64,000 nt of DNA. Source: Silene latifolia. Lineage: Eukaryota; Streptophyta; Magnoliopsida; Caryophyllales; Caryophyllaceae. Of this stretch, positions 1 to 11,164 are shown one piece after another (within the stretch, counting starts at the first letter, position 1; every line of letters begins with the position of its first letter). The position numbers were made by a program, and so were the translations under genes. Location of the stretch: the NCBI RefSeq assembly GCF_048544455.1, contig NC_133532.1, positions 86,383,156 to 86,447,155 of the forward strand, read 5' to 3'. Under the pieces are notes generated by a model. The model saw only the letters and a program-made list of their open reading frames with translations, had not been told where the DNA came from and searched no databases.

Positions 1-2170
1 CTTGGTTTTGGTTCTTTAACTTGAAAGAACTTTCTTATCGACTATCACATAACGAACGTATTTGTGATGAATGATATAACTTGTACTGATCAAGTATTCC
101 ATCCACACAATGCACTAGGTATATATTTTGTAGAATCTTGTAACAATTTACAAGATTATTAGCTTAGCACTTCTCACAAGTCCTAGCTTAACTAGGAAAG
201 ATTGATTTTTGAATAACTTCTTATTCAACTAAGCATCTTTCCAAAACTTCTCATTTCTCTTTCTAGGCTTGAAAGAATTGGGATTCTCATAAATCCTCAT
301 ATGTGCTCGGATTTTCTATAATATGTGCAACCTCTTGACACACAATAGAACATTCCGTCAAACATTGAAATCGCTCATCGGGTTCTACTTGAGAATGCAT
401 GACTTTTCTATTATGGCTTACCAATCAATCATCATGCTCTTATGCATATGATTTATAATTGGACATGTACATGATTATTCTAATGGCGGAAACATTAGTT
501 ACTAATAATCATGAGATCAACCGTTCATAGATTCAATGAACGACCATGACTGCTAATGGTAATTCCATTTTCATCTATATGAATAACCTATGTGAATGTT
601 GATACGATGTGTATCTCTTAATACTAATCCAACATCCCTTGATGTAATTGGATTCATCATTGTCCATTTTCATCCAGAATTGAAAACTCAAAAGCTTCTT
701 TATGAAAGAAGGTATTAGCTCGTCATTCTTTAATGAGTAATGAGTTTTATACATTCAAGGATGATAGCTCCCACTAAATTCCATGTCTTCAAATGAGAAT
801 TTCCTAACTCCCACTCAATTCTACACATTTCGAAATTGACTTCTCAATCGAAATTTATCAAGAATTGAAATATTAATTGCATTGCCAAGTTATTAGGATA
901 AAACCATATATGTTCCCATCATATCCTTTAAAAATACCTATTTTGAAGTGGTCTCATCTTAACCTTATGGAAAGAGATTTTAAATCTCCAACACACTCAT
1001 GTCATAATGATGTGTAGTAATGTCATTATTCAAATATAAGCAATATCTAGAATACGTCCTTCGCAAATACCCTTTTGGAAGGAGGTTAACCATTTCATAG
1101 TGAGGTTAAGTAATGACATTCGCGTGGTTAAAACTTTGGCCATTGAAGATATCGGTATATCAATCTTTGCAACTCGATCACAACTAGTATGTTACTATGA
1201 TTCATTTAGGCTCTTAAGTAAATCTCAAGGTTGAAACTATTGGTCAAATGTTTCATAAACTTTAGTCAAAAACTTGTTAAGACTTTACATTAGTCATTTT
1301 CTTCCAAAACTTTCTTTTGGTCTCCTCGTGTAGTTATCTTGAGAATATTCTCTTATGTTTACTACACTTGGTCTCTTTAGTCATATAGAACTAACTTGAG
1401 ACCATAGATCTCATCTATTCGGCATACTATGTAAATAGATATACCTTCATTCAAATCATTTTCTCTTGCGTAGATCTTCATTTACACAAGTACACAATTT
1501 TATCTTGCCTTGTGTGTTGTGTCCTCATATTTCTCCCACTCTATCTTTAGAATAAATACACTATAGATTCAAAGATAGCATATGAGACACAAATTAATGA
1601 TGTTGAAGTATAAGGAGAACTACCTCATAGGTTGACTAATAGTTATTGATTTCATATGTGTACTTGGTGATTGACATACCTTTAAGAGAGTTCATAGACT
1701 CAAAATCGCTTTATAAATGATCATACACACGCCTTAAGCATGTGGACATATAATGAAACCCGTCATCATAATTGTCTATTAGATCACCTTAAGTGAATAA
1801 TCTTATGTTTCAAAACGCAAGCATTTTAAAGATGAAATTTAGAACATTAAAAGGATAAATGATAAAACGGGTGACTCGGGTTGCAAACCAAGTCACCATC
1901 ATCCAAAATACAACTCATTATCCAAAATACTTTCCCATGTCGAACACGGAAATTTAAAGTTCTAAAATCCAAAACATTACTTAAAATAAGACAATGAAAA
2001 ACAAAGCTCCATAAAAGCTATCCTTAGCTTCTCCATGGTTTCTCATGCTTGTTTTTCTTTTCCCTTGTCTTTGCTTGGTGGAGGCCCTATTTACAATAAA
2101 AAGGGAGATACATTATCACAACTTTGCATCATAATACCATAGTTGAATTAGAAACATAAAAGAAGGTTAG
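1..2170 (-). other. Non-coding internal region downstream of gag
   Basis: AT-rich sequence with no open frame of note on either strand and no recognisable pol motif. It has stretches such as CTCCCACT near 765-825 and 1535 that also occur in the interior of the related decayed element at 13084-16400. It is probably the filler domain of the non-autonomous element. I see no gene in it. Confidence 0.6.
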
Positions 2171-2174
2171 TCAT

Positions 2175-3008
2175 TTACCTCTTTGGAGTGATCTTTCCAG
2201 CTTTGATATCACCAAGGTATTTGGAACAATTTCTTTTCCAATGTCCCATGCCATTACAATAATGGCATTTATCAAGAGGACCCTTCTTGACTTTTGAGGT
2301 GCTAGCTTCACAAGACTTAGCTTTGGTAAATGTGGGAGCTTGCTTCTTGCCCTTTCTCCCATTCTTCTTGAACTTCCCCTTACTCTTAGTGCTTATGTTA
2401 AGCACATCCTTGGGAGGGTTCACATTTAACCCCATGTCCCTCTCGGCTTGCACAAGTAACTTGTGCAACTCCTCAAGAGACACATCCTTGTCTTGCATGT
2501 TGAAATTCAACCGGAATTGCACATATGCCTTGACTTTGGACAAGGAGTGTAGAATCCTATCTACGATGAGTTCTTTGGGGATTTCAACCTTTTGAATTTT
2601 CAAGGTCTCGACAAGCTCCATGAGTTTGAGCACATGAGGGCTAACCTTTTGGCCCTCTTTGAAGTCGAGATCAAAGAATGCCGCGGCCGCCTCATATTGG
2701 ACGATCCGCGGAGTTTGTGAAAACATGGTCACAAGTTTGGAGTAAATCTCATTAGCATTGCCCATTTTAAAGGCTCTCCTTTGGAGGTCCGCCTCCATCG
2801 CAAATATGAAGACATTTTTCATTGCGGCGGACTCCTTTTGGTAAGCCTCATATGCTTCCCTAGTGGCCGCGGTGGACCTAGTGGAGGGTTCGGGTGGAGA
2901 GGCCTCGGTAAGGTAACGAAGCTTGTCGTCACCTTTATCGGCTAATTTGAGTTGGGCATCCCAATCGGAGAAATTTGACCCATTCTTTTCAAGTTTACAT
3001 CGATCCAT
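2175..3008 (-). CDS. gag: Gag polyprotein of a copia-type element (intact, 277 aa)
   Basis: A single uninterrupted minus-strand frame starting at ATG 3008 (MDRCKLEKNGSNF...). Residues about 15-190 have the helical layout of the copia gag capsid region (UBN2/DUF4219-type), including a motif beginning IVDRILHSL. A lysine-rich stretch at about 205-235 precedes a perfect CX2CX4HX4C zinc knuckle (CHYCNGMGHWKRNC, about 247-260). It should package element RNA into cytoplasmic virus-like particles. The start is supported by homology with the gag start of the copia element at 45489. No stop or frameshift is present, unlike almost every other retroelement gene in the window. Protease cleavage would have to come from another element. 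Confidence 0.88.
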   Translation of the reverse strand: MDRCKLEKNGSNFSDWDAQLKLADKGDDKLRYLTEASPPEPSTRSTAATREAYEAYQKESAAMKNVFIFAMEADLQRRAFKMGNANEIYSKLVTMFSQTPRIVQYEAAAAFFDLDFKEGQKVSPHVLKLMELVETLKIQKVEIPKELIVDRILHSLSKVKAYVQFRLNFNMQDKDVSLEELHKLLVQAERDMGLNVNPPKDVLNISTKSKGKFKKNGRKGKKQAPTFTKAKSCEASTSKVKKGPLDKCHYCNGMGHWKRNCSKYLGDIKAGKITPKR

Positions 3009-5316
3009 AAAGGATCAGAGCCAAGATGAAGTAGCGAGAGGTGTAGCATTAGGAGTTGGTGTTGGTGTTGCCATTGTTATGAAAAAGAAGTGGTCTACAA
3101 AACAAAATATAAGGAGTAAAACAAATGTCGTTTTAATATTACTCGTAAAAATGTATGATTTAAACAAGTTTTTATGCATTTTCTAGTGACCTCTACCCAA
3201 CTAGATAAATGATTCCAAGACCCAAATTCATATGGACTTAGGCACGGGGTAGCCGATGCAACCTTTATCAATATAACTCGGTGGATTAACCTTTTAATCG
3301 ATTCTACTTTTAGAACTCTTGGTCGATAAAATTACTCTAATATTTATCTATAGCCCAAAACACATCAACAAGGGCACGGGGTAGCCGATGCAACCCTTAT
3401 TAATAACTTTTGTTGAGTTCAATCCAAATTTCGAATAAATGTGTCCATTATCCAAACCCACATCAACTTGGGCACGGGGTAGCCGATACATCCCTTATCA
3501 ACATGAATTCGGTGGATTAACATTCATCACCCACTTCCCCTACGTAACAAGGTTTGTACCCCGGGGTAGCCGAGTGCACTCCCTCGCGAAATAGGTTTTC
3601 ATGGTTTCTACTATTTGGTAAGGCTATGTCTCAATTGTTTGTTTTAGCGAGAGGTCATATCAATTTATTATCTATCACGTTTTAAGTGAACTAAAGCGGT
3701 GAACTATGATAATTCGAATTGACACGGTCGATAAACTTGATAAAATAAGGATGCATGTTTAGTTATGGCGATTTAGCGATGCATGTGACATAAAATAAAA
3801 TGCAAGCATAAAATAAATAAATCCTAATATGGCCTTTCCTAAAATAGAAAAACTATTTATCTATTACATATTCGGAAACCAACTCCATTGGTCCCTTGAA
3901 CTTCGGTTGTGGCACGCATCTCGAGGTAACACCGTCTTTATGTATCGCCATTCTTGAAGAAATCCGTCTTTGGGAACTCAGGAATGAATAAAAATTACAT
4001 AATAAATTACATAATTTCCTATTATTCATTTGTAACTAAAATAAAATAACTCTATTAAATTACAAAACGGTGATACGAGATCACAATAAAATTACAACCG
4101 AATCGATATTCCCATACATTTCGGGAAATACCAATTAAATCTAAGGCCATACTAAGTAAAATTACATAATTCAAAATTACATAAATTAAAATTATGACAA
4201 TCATAAAGAAAAATGCAGCATTATAATATGTATGAACATGCTCAATTTTATGCTAAATCGCCTTTTAATTAGCCAATATCGTATATTACTTTTTTTTTAC
4301 GGTTTGCGTGATTTCAACATTTTATAATCACAAAAATACATAAACTCATATTTATGCATAAGTTAATTACCCTAACCTCTTAGGACTCAAAATTTAGTCT
4401 TCACTAATAATTTGACCATAATTAACCCATATTTTATAAAATTGTTCATAAATGGACCAAAAATTACAAAAATAAGCTATTAAACTTCAAATAAATCACG
4501 AAATTTCAAATAAATTCAAAATTTGAAATTTAAACTCATGAACATTCTGGAAAATTTTCATGACACTCATAATGTTCAAAATCTTACGGTTAAAAATTTC
4601 GAAAATTTACCGGAAAAACAATGTTGCGGTTTATCGATTTTTAATAAAATAATCATAAAAACATGGAAAAATTACTTTCACTAACTTTTCAATTTTATAT
4701 CTGAAAAAGATAATAAAATTCAACATTAGACGTTTTTCCTAAGTCATAGATCATGTTTTATTAATTTTCCACTAATAATGTCACTATTTATGCTATTTTT
4801 CTTCAAAAATCCATAAATCATGCAAAAAGACTTCTTTATAGCCAATTATTTTACACACATCTTATAAAATTTCATGTGACAACATATTAATTTTCTATGA
4901 CCAGATTCGAAATTTAACTCATATTAACCTATTTTTCACCTAAATCCGAATTTAATAATGAAAAATTCATTTTTCGAGCATAACAAGTCCAAAAATTATG
5001 AAAATTTACAGGTTATCTCAAAATAATATATGTAACAACATATCCAAAAACCAACTGAAAATTCGAAGTGTAGCTAATTGTAGACCAAAAATGACATTTT
5101 TACTCATAAAATCACATTTAAATGCCATTATTGTAAAATATGAACAATAAAAATCCGAAACATTAACCAAAATATCCTAAAACATTTTAGGACCAGAAAT
5201 ATTAACATGCATGGATTAATTTCGTGATATCTCATAATAACACAAATTTTACAAGTTTTATTTGTTATTCTTATAACTCGGAAAAACTTTTAACCAATTT
5301 GCATGCAAACAACCGT
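3009..5316 (-). other. 5' leader of the TR-GAG-like element
   Basis: A 2.3 kb untranslated leader between the primer-binding site and gag, very AT-rich (especially 3980-5300), with no convincing open frame. Its gag-proximal part holds interspersed copies of a GC-rich unit (see the repeat at 3241-3580). Part of it (an ACTCTTGGTCGAT block near 3315) recurs in the leader of the copia element near 45783, which supports common descent. Confidence 0.6.
3241..3580 (-). repeat. Short interspersed direct repeats in the gag leader
   Basis: The word GGCACGGGGTAGCCGATGCA and close variants begin at 3241, 3373 and 3471, with a weaker copy (CCGGGGTAGCCGAGTGCA) at 3561. Each of the first three is followed by ACCYTTAT-like sequence, and some by a GGTGGATTAAC block. 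The spacing (132, 98, 90 bp) is uneven, so this is not a clean satellite. Confidence 0.8.
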
Positions 5317-5330
5317 GGCTCTTGATACCG
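5317..5330 (-). other. Primer-binding site (initiator tRNA-Met type, diverged)
   Basis: On the minus strand the LTR ends ...CCTTCA and is followed two bases later by CGGTATCAAGAGCC. The canonical plant copia site is TGGTATCAGAGCC, so this copy has one substitution and one inserted A. Its position against the LTR end makes the assignment good. Confidence 0.7.
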
Positions 5331-5332
5331 AT

Positions 5333-7047
5333 TGAAGGAAATGTAGATCTTTATACATACTAACATACTCATATATGTCGAAATTTATTTGTCATAAAAT
5401 TAAATGTGGATTTTATGCATGCAAACAATATAAAAATAGAGGAGAAATCATGTCCTTACATTGATGATTTCGGTTTAATGGGCACAAGAGAGATCACCTT
5501 TCTCTCTTGTTCTTGAGCTTTCCCTTATGGAAGAACAAAGATCCAAGTGTAGGATCTCTCCCTAAATTTTATACCCAAGGCTTTCTCTTAATTAAATTAA
5601 TATTACAAGAACTAGTATAATATTAATTAGGTAGAAAATTGAACCAAAATATTTATAAAACACTTGAATATTTCGGTTTTGATGAGAGAAGAAGAGGAGG
5701 ATTTTATTCTCTCTAGGATTGTATTTTGGATGAGCAAGTGAATGAATATGATACAAAACATTTTGTATATTATTAGGTAAAAATATGAGAAAACCATGAT
5801 GGTTTTCTCTTCTCAAAAACCGGGTGGTAGGGGGGCTTTTTGGGTGAGCCAATGCATGAAATTGTTGCTCTTAACAATGTTCATAGGCTTGCATGGCTAG
5901 ACAATTAGGTAATCATTGTGTTTACTTAATAAATTAATCAACACAATATTAACCTAATACCCCATTAATTTCGGTACAATCATAATATGGAGTCCATATT
6001 ATTTTTGTCAATTTCTCAATATGTAACATGTCACATGTAACATAAATTTGTTATGTATTTTTAACATATTAAAAATCAACGCATTATCAAAAATACGTCA
6101 CATACAAAAATCGACTTAGTAATATCATAATTACTTGTGCCAAAATATTTTACCATTTATAAATCACAACAGATTGTATTTATAATAATTCATTCAATTT
6201 CGATTGTTTCTTTAAACATTAATTTCATCCGAGTAATGATACAATTCAATTACTCAGACAACCGGGTGGTAGGGGGGCTTTTTGGGTGAGCCAATGCATG
6301 AAATTGTTGCTCTTAACAATGTTCATAGGCTTGCATGGCTAGACAATTAGGTAATCATTGTGTTTACTTAATAAATTAATCAACACAATATTAACCTAAT
6401 ACCCCATTAATTTCGGTACAATCATAATATGGAGTCCATATTATTTTTGTCAATTTCTCAATATGTAACATGTCACATGTAACATAAATTTGTTATGTAT
6501 TTTTAACATATTAAAAATCAACGCATTATCAAAAATACGTCACATACAAAAATCGACTTAGTAATATCATAATTACTTGTGCCAAAATATTTTACCATTT
6601 ATAAATCACAACAGATTGTATTTATAATAATTCATTCAATTTCGATTGTTTCTTTAAACATTAATTTCATCCGAGTAATGATACAATTCAATTACTCAGA
6701 CCGTATCTCATTTAATCACATTTCAATTTGATACGTAAATTATACTTCCAAAATCATCCGTCAATTTTCAAGTAATTTAATTAACTCGTAACATTATACG
6801 ATTAATTAAATAATCAATTAAGAGTGTTGCCCTATAGGTATGACCTAGGGGGTCAATTGATCACCACCGTCACACGGCGAAGAATGTCAAACTCTAGTCG
6901 ACCAATCATTACCGATATATGTTGACCGATTTGTGATGAATAACAATATTACTTCCCAATTGTATTCTATATAATGAGACTTAAACATGTGATCATCATG
7001 ATCAACAGTCGTGATCGCATTATTGTCAGAGGACACATATTCCAACA
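5333..7047 (-). repeat. LTR of the TR-GAG-like element (5' LTR in element orientation)
   Basis: On the minus strand it begins TGTTGGAATATG at 7047 and ends CCTTCA at 5333, with the primer-binding site alongside. The 1715 bp length includes a 442 bp internal tandem duplication; without it the LTR would be about 1273 bp. The block near 6835-6885 (GGTGGTGATCAATTGACCCC, then CATACCTATAGG) has a close counterpart in the LTRs of the copia element at 39688-48534. Confidence 0.8.
5819..6700 (-). repeat. Perfect tandem duplication, period 442 bp, inside the LTR
   Basis: The segment from 5821 (CGGGTGGTAGGGGGGCTTTT) to 6258 recurs from 6263 to 6700. I see no difference between the copies by eye. The join is at 6259-6262 (CAAC). 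Identity means the duplication is recent or an assembly artefact. Confidence 0.9.
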
Positions 7048-7052
7048 CATAC

Positions 7053-8259
7053 CCACCAGATATGGATAAGAGGGGACAACACGTCATACGCCTACTTACC
7101 TCTCAATACCTCCTCATGCAGGGAGAGTTATACAAAAGAACACCACTTGGTGTCATCTTGCGTTGCCTTGATCATTCACAGGCACAGAAAGTAATGGAAG
7201 AAGTTCACGATGGAGAATGCGGTACTCACATGAGTGGACCTATGATGGCAAAAAAAAATTACTCGTCTAGGGTATTACTGGACGACAGTGGAGTCGGATT
7301 GCATCAAATACGTCAGGCATTGCCATAATTGCCAGATCTTCGGGAATGTGCAACATGTTTCTCCCTTAATGCTATATACCATGACATCTCTTTGGCCATT
7401 TTCTGATTTGGGAATAAACATCATCGGAAAAATCACTCCAGCTGGGACAGGAGGTCATTGTTACATTTTACTAGCTATCGACTATTTTACTAAATGGGTC
7501 GAGGCAGCATCTTACACTAGCCTTACAGCCAAACATGTGGCAAAGTTCATACAAACCAATATCATCTGTCGATATGGTTACCCACATGAAATCATCAGCG
7601 ATAACGGGTCACATTTTCAGGCCAAAACTGAACAGTTGCTAGCGAAATATAAGATCAAGCATGACCATTCCTTGCCATATTGACCTCAAACTAACTGCGA
7701 GGTAGAGGCAGCTAACAAAAATGTCGTCACGATCCTGAAGAAAATGATCGACAATTATCGCGATTGGCCTAGCGAAATGCCCTTTGCGTTATGGGGATAT
7801 CGCATGTCAGTTAGGACGCCCACTACGGCTACTCCTTTCTATTTGACTTATGGCATGGAAGTTGTGCAACCAGTAGAGCTAGATATCCCATCCCTACGCA
7901 TTTTACTCAAAAGTCAAATTCCAGAAGCTGAATGGAATAGGGATAGGTAAGATGAACTCATCCTCTTGGACAAACGGAGGCTACGCGCATTACATAATAT
8001 GCAGACATATCAGGCACGTATCAAACGACCCTTTAATAAATGGGTCAAATCCAGAAATATCAAGGAAGGGGATTTAGTACTCAAGTCAGTCATAGCTCTC
8101 TTACCTGTCGATCCACGGGGAAAATTTAAACCTAATTGGGCAGGTTCATTTTTGGTCAAGTCCATACTTTCAGGGGGTGCAGTTAAGATCACAGACCTAG
8201 ACGGGAATTAGTTTTCTAATCCGACTAACCTAGACCAATTGAAACGGTACTACCTTTAG
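7053..8259 (+). pseudogene. int: Integrase of a Tat-type gypsy element (broken)
   Basis: Translation gives the zinc-binding region (HDGECGTHMSG ... CHNCQIFGN), the catalytic core (LLAIDYFTKW, IISDNGSHF, then VEAANKN with the glutamate) and a C-terminal end SGGAVKITDLDGN. The aspartate, aspartate and glutamate are all still present. The frame changes once near an A-rich run at 7251-7260. There are in-frame stops at 7681 (after SLPY, where the family usually has Arg; consistent with CGA to TGA), near 7948 and near 8209. The upstream pol part is cut off by the element inserted at 7047. The gene cannot make a working enzyme. Confidence 0.88.
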
Positions 8260-8915
8260 AAATAGGATAAAATGCGCCTCGCGTGACACACCTGCCGCTC
8301 TTGCGACACCAAATAAAACGGCCCCTGGCCCGCTAAAAAGCTTATGACATTTCGCTCTTGCGTTTTGACATTTTGACATCCTCATATCATCAAATTAAAT
8401 TATATTTCCATAGGAGTAAGTAAAGCACACGCTTATTTTTCTGAGTTCATTACAAGCTCTTCCTTCGAACATTTATTCTTTTACATTTTTTCGAACTACA
8501 TAAAGGGTTTGATTTCATTTTTTCTAATGAATACGTAGGCAATCCTTTACAGGATACAACCCGTCATTTTAAGATGTAAATAAAAGAGCATTTGTATGTT
8601 GCATTTGATATTCGACAAGAATAAATAAAGAAAATTTATAAAATTTTCTTTTCTAATAAATCATTTATTCATTACTCCTTAAATAATAGTAGTACGCCAA
8701 ATACATATAAATTTAAAATGCTGAAAATTAAAATGCTAGGCTAGGATTCTAAAAACCCCGCCATTTATTAGAACTCAAATAATAATAAATAATACTATTA
8801 AAAATGACTAAGGCTACTCTTCCATTTTCCTCTTGCCTTTGTCACCTTTGTCACATTTCTTGTCTTGGCCACGAGCGGGACGCTATTGCGTTATATCCTA
8901 CCTAATCACTAACGG
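8260..8915. other. Spacer between integrase and the antisense gene
   Basis: No coding frame of note. It holds AT-rich sequence and the presumed 3' end of the antisense transcript. Nothing else is recognised. Confidence 0.5.
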
Positions 8916-10334
8916 TCATTCTCGCGGTCTAGCTTTCCCATTTCGATCCACCAGCATCTTCTCAACAGGAGCATTCTTTGGTTTCTTCGACGGACGGACG
9001 ACCCGATATCCGGCCTCTTCTTCCTCCTCAGTTAAGTACTTTTGGTTCTCCTTCGCCACTTCGCGGATCTTATAGTCTACGGGTTCGTGCTTCCTTAGCT
9101 TTTCACACTCTTCGGGGATGCTAGCTTTCCTCCACTGTAGATATGAGTCAGATACCCATAACGAGCCAACCAGAACGTGTATGAACCACGTATTCCCTTG
9201 GGCCCATCGAATAGCCCACTCTCGACAAGACTCTGAATTATGCACCAAGGCAGTCTGAGGGACGGTGTCTAGCTTCGGGATTTTCTGTCTTAGGCCCACT
9301 TGCCTCATCAATCTCTCCGAAAAAGTATAGACCATGAATTCCAAGCCGGGAACGCGAATTGACCGTGTCGGATCCAAAGACGATACTCCAGTCACCGATC
9401 TAAGATGCCACCATGGCACTATCCACCTAATCAAGGGTCCACCTTCACTCTTCAATTTATTTTCCCAATAATTGCGTACTAGAGTGAAGTCCACCATGTA
9501 TAGCCTCGTTCTTATCGCAATTGATCAGGAGCGATATCATGTCACGTCAACTGGGGGCTCGATCAACCGCAGCCTTTCCATTAGCCAGATCGACAAAAAA
9601 AGGGACGGGAGTTAGCATCCAAACCGGCCACGAAAAAAAAACCAAAAAAACCAAAAAAAAAGAAAAAAAAACTTCCGAATAGGACAGAAAACGGGTTCTT
9701 ACCTGTAAAATAATAGGACTCCCAAGATAAGGATGCTCACGGTTCGCCTTCCTATTGTCCAATCCTAGAATGGTCTCCCCTAGAACTAAGCATGCTGGGC
9801 TCCTGCGCAGTTCCATTTGCTCCACTATGCCTAAAAATCGAGGGTCACCCCTCATCTCTTTCTCCACATGCCCTCGCAGGACATAGCAATGAAGAAGGCA
9901 AAATCCATAAGCTCTGCGCCTCGCCACATAAGAGATAGTAAGGTCCTCCCTATTTATAAATCGATCGACAATTTCAAACATACGGACACCTTTTGAGGTC
10001 AGAAGAAGGTCTACCTTAGCCTTGGTCAATCAAAGCAAATCCCTAAATTTATTTTTATAGCCTTGAGAGCTAGAGGTATAGCCGGGACACTTTCTACGTC
10101 CCATCCTCCAACCGCAGCAATTTCTTTAGGAAAGGGACAAATTTCGCCTCCCGGAAAGGCAAATACATGAAAATTCAGATCCCAATATTCAAGACAAGCA
10201 TCCAAAAAGGACCTAATTACCTTCACCAGTTTCAAACTTATGATTGATCCTAAGTTAAAAGCAACCATGTCATGTTTCTCCACATTCGTAAATTCATTCT
10301 TCCACTCCTTAATGCGATTTTCAAAGGCATCCAT
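8916..10334 (-). pseudogene. Antisense gene 1 of the Tat element: DUF7745-like plant transposon protein
   Basis: Exon 1 starts at ATG 10334 (MDAFENRIKEWKNEF) and contains FAFPGGEICPFPKEIAAVGG, the signature-like segment of plant-mobile-domain/DUF7745 proteins. A one-base frameshift near 10028 leads into a frame ending LVLGETILGLDNRKA...GSPIILQ. A GTAAGA donor lies at 9702, followed by a T-rich stretch typical of an intron. The second exon includes GGPLIRWIVPWW and SERLMRQVGLRQKIP, again family-like, ending at 8916. Stops occur around 9500-9540, so either the acceptor is internal or the copy is dead. Cellular role is unknown; such genes are usually found in transposons. The family call is from pattern memory and needs a profile search. 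Confidence 0.62.
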
Positions 10335-10420
10335 ATTTTGTTGGAAAAATCTGAGAAGATATATGAGGTTTTATGTAATAGACGAAGTCAAGGAAGGGAG
10401 AATTGTGAGAATAGAAGCTC

Positions 10421-10439
10421 GAGGCCTCTATTTATACTA
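10421..10439 (-). promoter_or_regulatory. TATA region of antisense gene 1, matching the element's own LTR promoter
   Basis: The minus strand reads TAGTATAAATAGAGGCCTC, 82-100 bases before the ATG at 10334. The same 19 bases occur on the plus strand in the LTR at 23182-23200. The spacing fits a TATA box with a 5' UTR of some 60 bases. Confidence 0.72.
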
Positions 10440-10483
10440 TTCGACGTTTCCTAATTTCTGCTGAGAACTGACTAGCTGGTGAG

Positions 10484-10548
10484 AAGACGCAGCAACAGCT
10501 GCGCCTCTTCAAAGGATCGCAGCTCTTGCTGTGCCTCTTCCCCAGGCT
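10484..10548. repeat. Self-complementary GCAGC/GCGCCTCTTC cassette
   Basis: GACGCAGCAACAGCTGCGCC is followed by TCTTC, then GGATCGCAG and a second partly complementary arm GTGCCTCTTC. The same cassette occurs upstream of the LTR TATA box (23046-23105), again at 23830-23892, and in degenerate form at 26155-26225 and 26735-26800. Confidence 0.7.
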
Positions 10549-11164
10549 CTTTTCGTCGTTTGACAGCCGTGGGATCTTTTCTAATCTGTTTTAGTTAAAG
10601 TTTCCTATTCCTATAGGGACTTATTCGTTAATTTCGGTTAATTACCAAATTTATGTTTCCTAATCTTTTACGGGTTCGCTTTTCGAGGCAAAATCGACAT
10701 TTTCGCCAAATACGCACACTTACTCGTTCTTATTTTCTTTTTTTTTTAGGAATCATTCCACTCCCTCTTTTAAAAAATGTTTATGACACACTTAGACATT
10801 TCTTTTGAATTCTTTTTTTAGGGGGTAGCCCTCCCTACCGTCCGGTAGCGTCATTTTGTCCATTTTCGGTCACTTTTTTTTTTCATTTTCATTACTTTTT
10901 CGCGCTAATTTAGTCCATATTAATTTTCTACGTTAATTCTTTTTGTTATATGTTTTTGCTTGTGATTTCCTATGTGAATTTCGGCAGCATGACGGCGCAA
11001 ACCGTCATATGCCAAACCTGTTTTTCAAAGCTAACCCGCAGATACAACAAACACCCAGCATCAAAGGCACGCAGACCGTCATATATACAATCAAAATGCA
11101 AAAATATACATCAAAATACGGGCTCCTGCCCAAAATGTACAAATGTACAAACAGTCAGCACAAA
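10549..11164. other. Intergenic stretch between the two antisense genes
   Basis: AT-rich with T-runs near 10737-10748 and 10868-10882. No convincing coding frame or RNA gene. Short plus-strand frames here overlap the final exon of the second antisense gene and are not credible. Confidence 0.5.

Larger units (their letters stand above)
1..7047 (-). mobile_element. TR-GAG-like non-autonomous Ty1/copia-type element (left end outside window)
   Basis: Read on the minus strand, the order is a 1715 bp LTR (7047 to 5333), a tRNA-Met-like primer-binding site, a 2.3 kb leader, a gag gene and then more than 2.1 kb without coding potential, running off the window edge. No protease, integrase or reverse transcriptase motif is visible downstream of gag, where copia pol should begin. 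This matches the known TR-GAG class of plant non-autonomous elements. The element interrupts the integrase reading frame of a gypsy element at 7048. Its 3' LTR and the other target-site duplication lie outside the window, so pol could in principle exist beyond position 1, although copia elements normally place it directly after gag. Confidence 0.75.
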
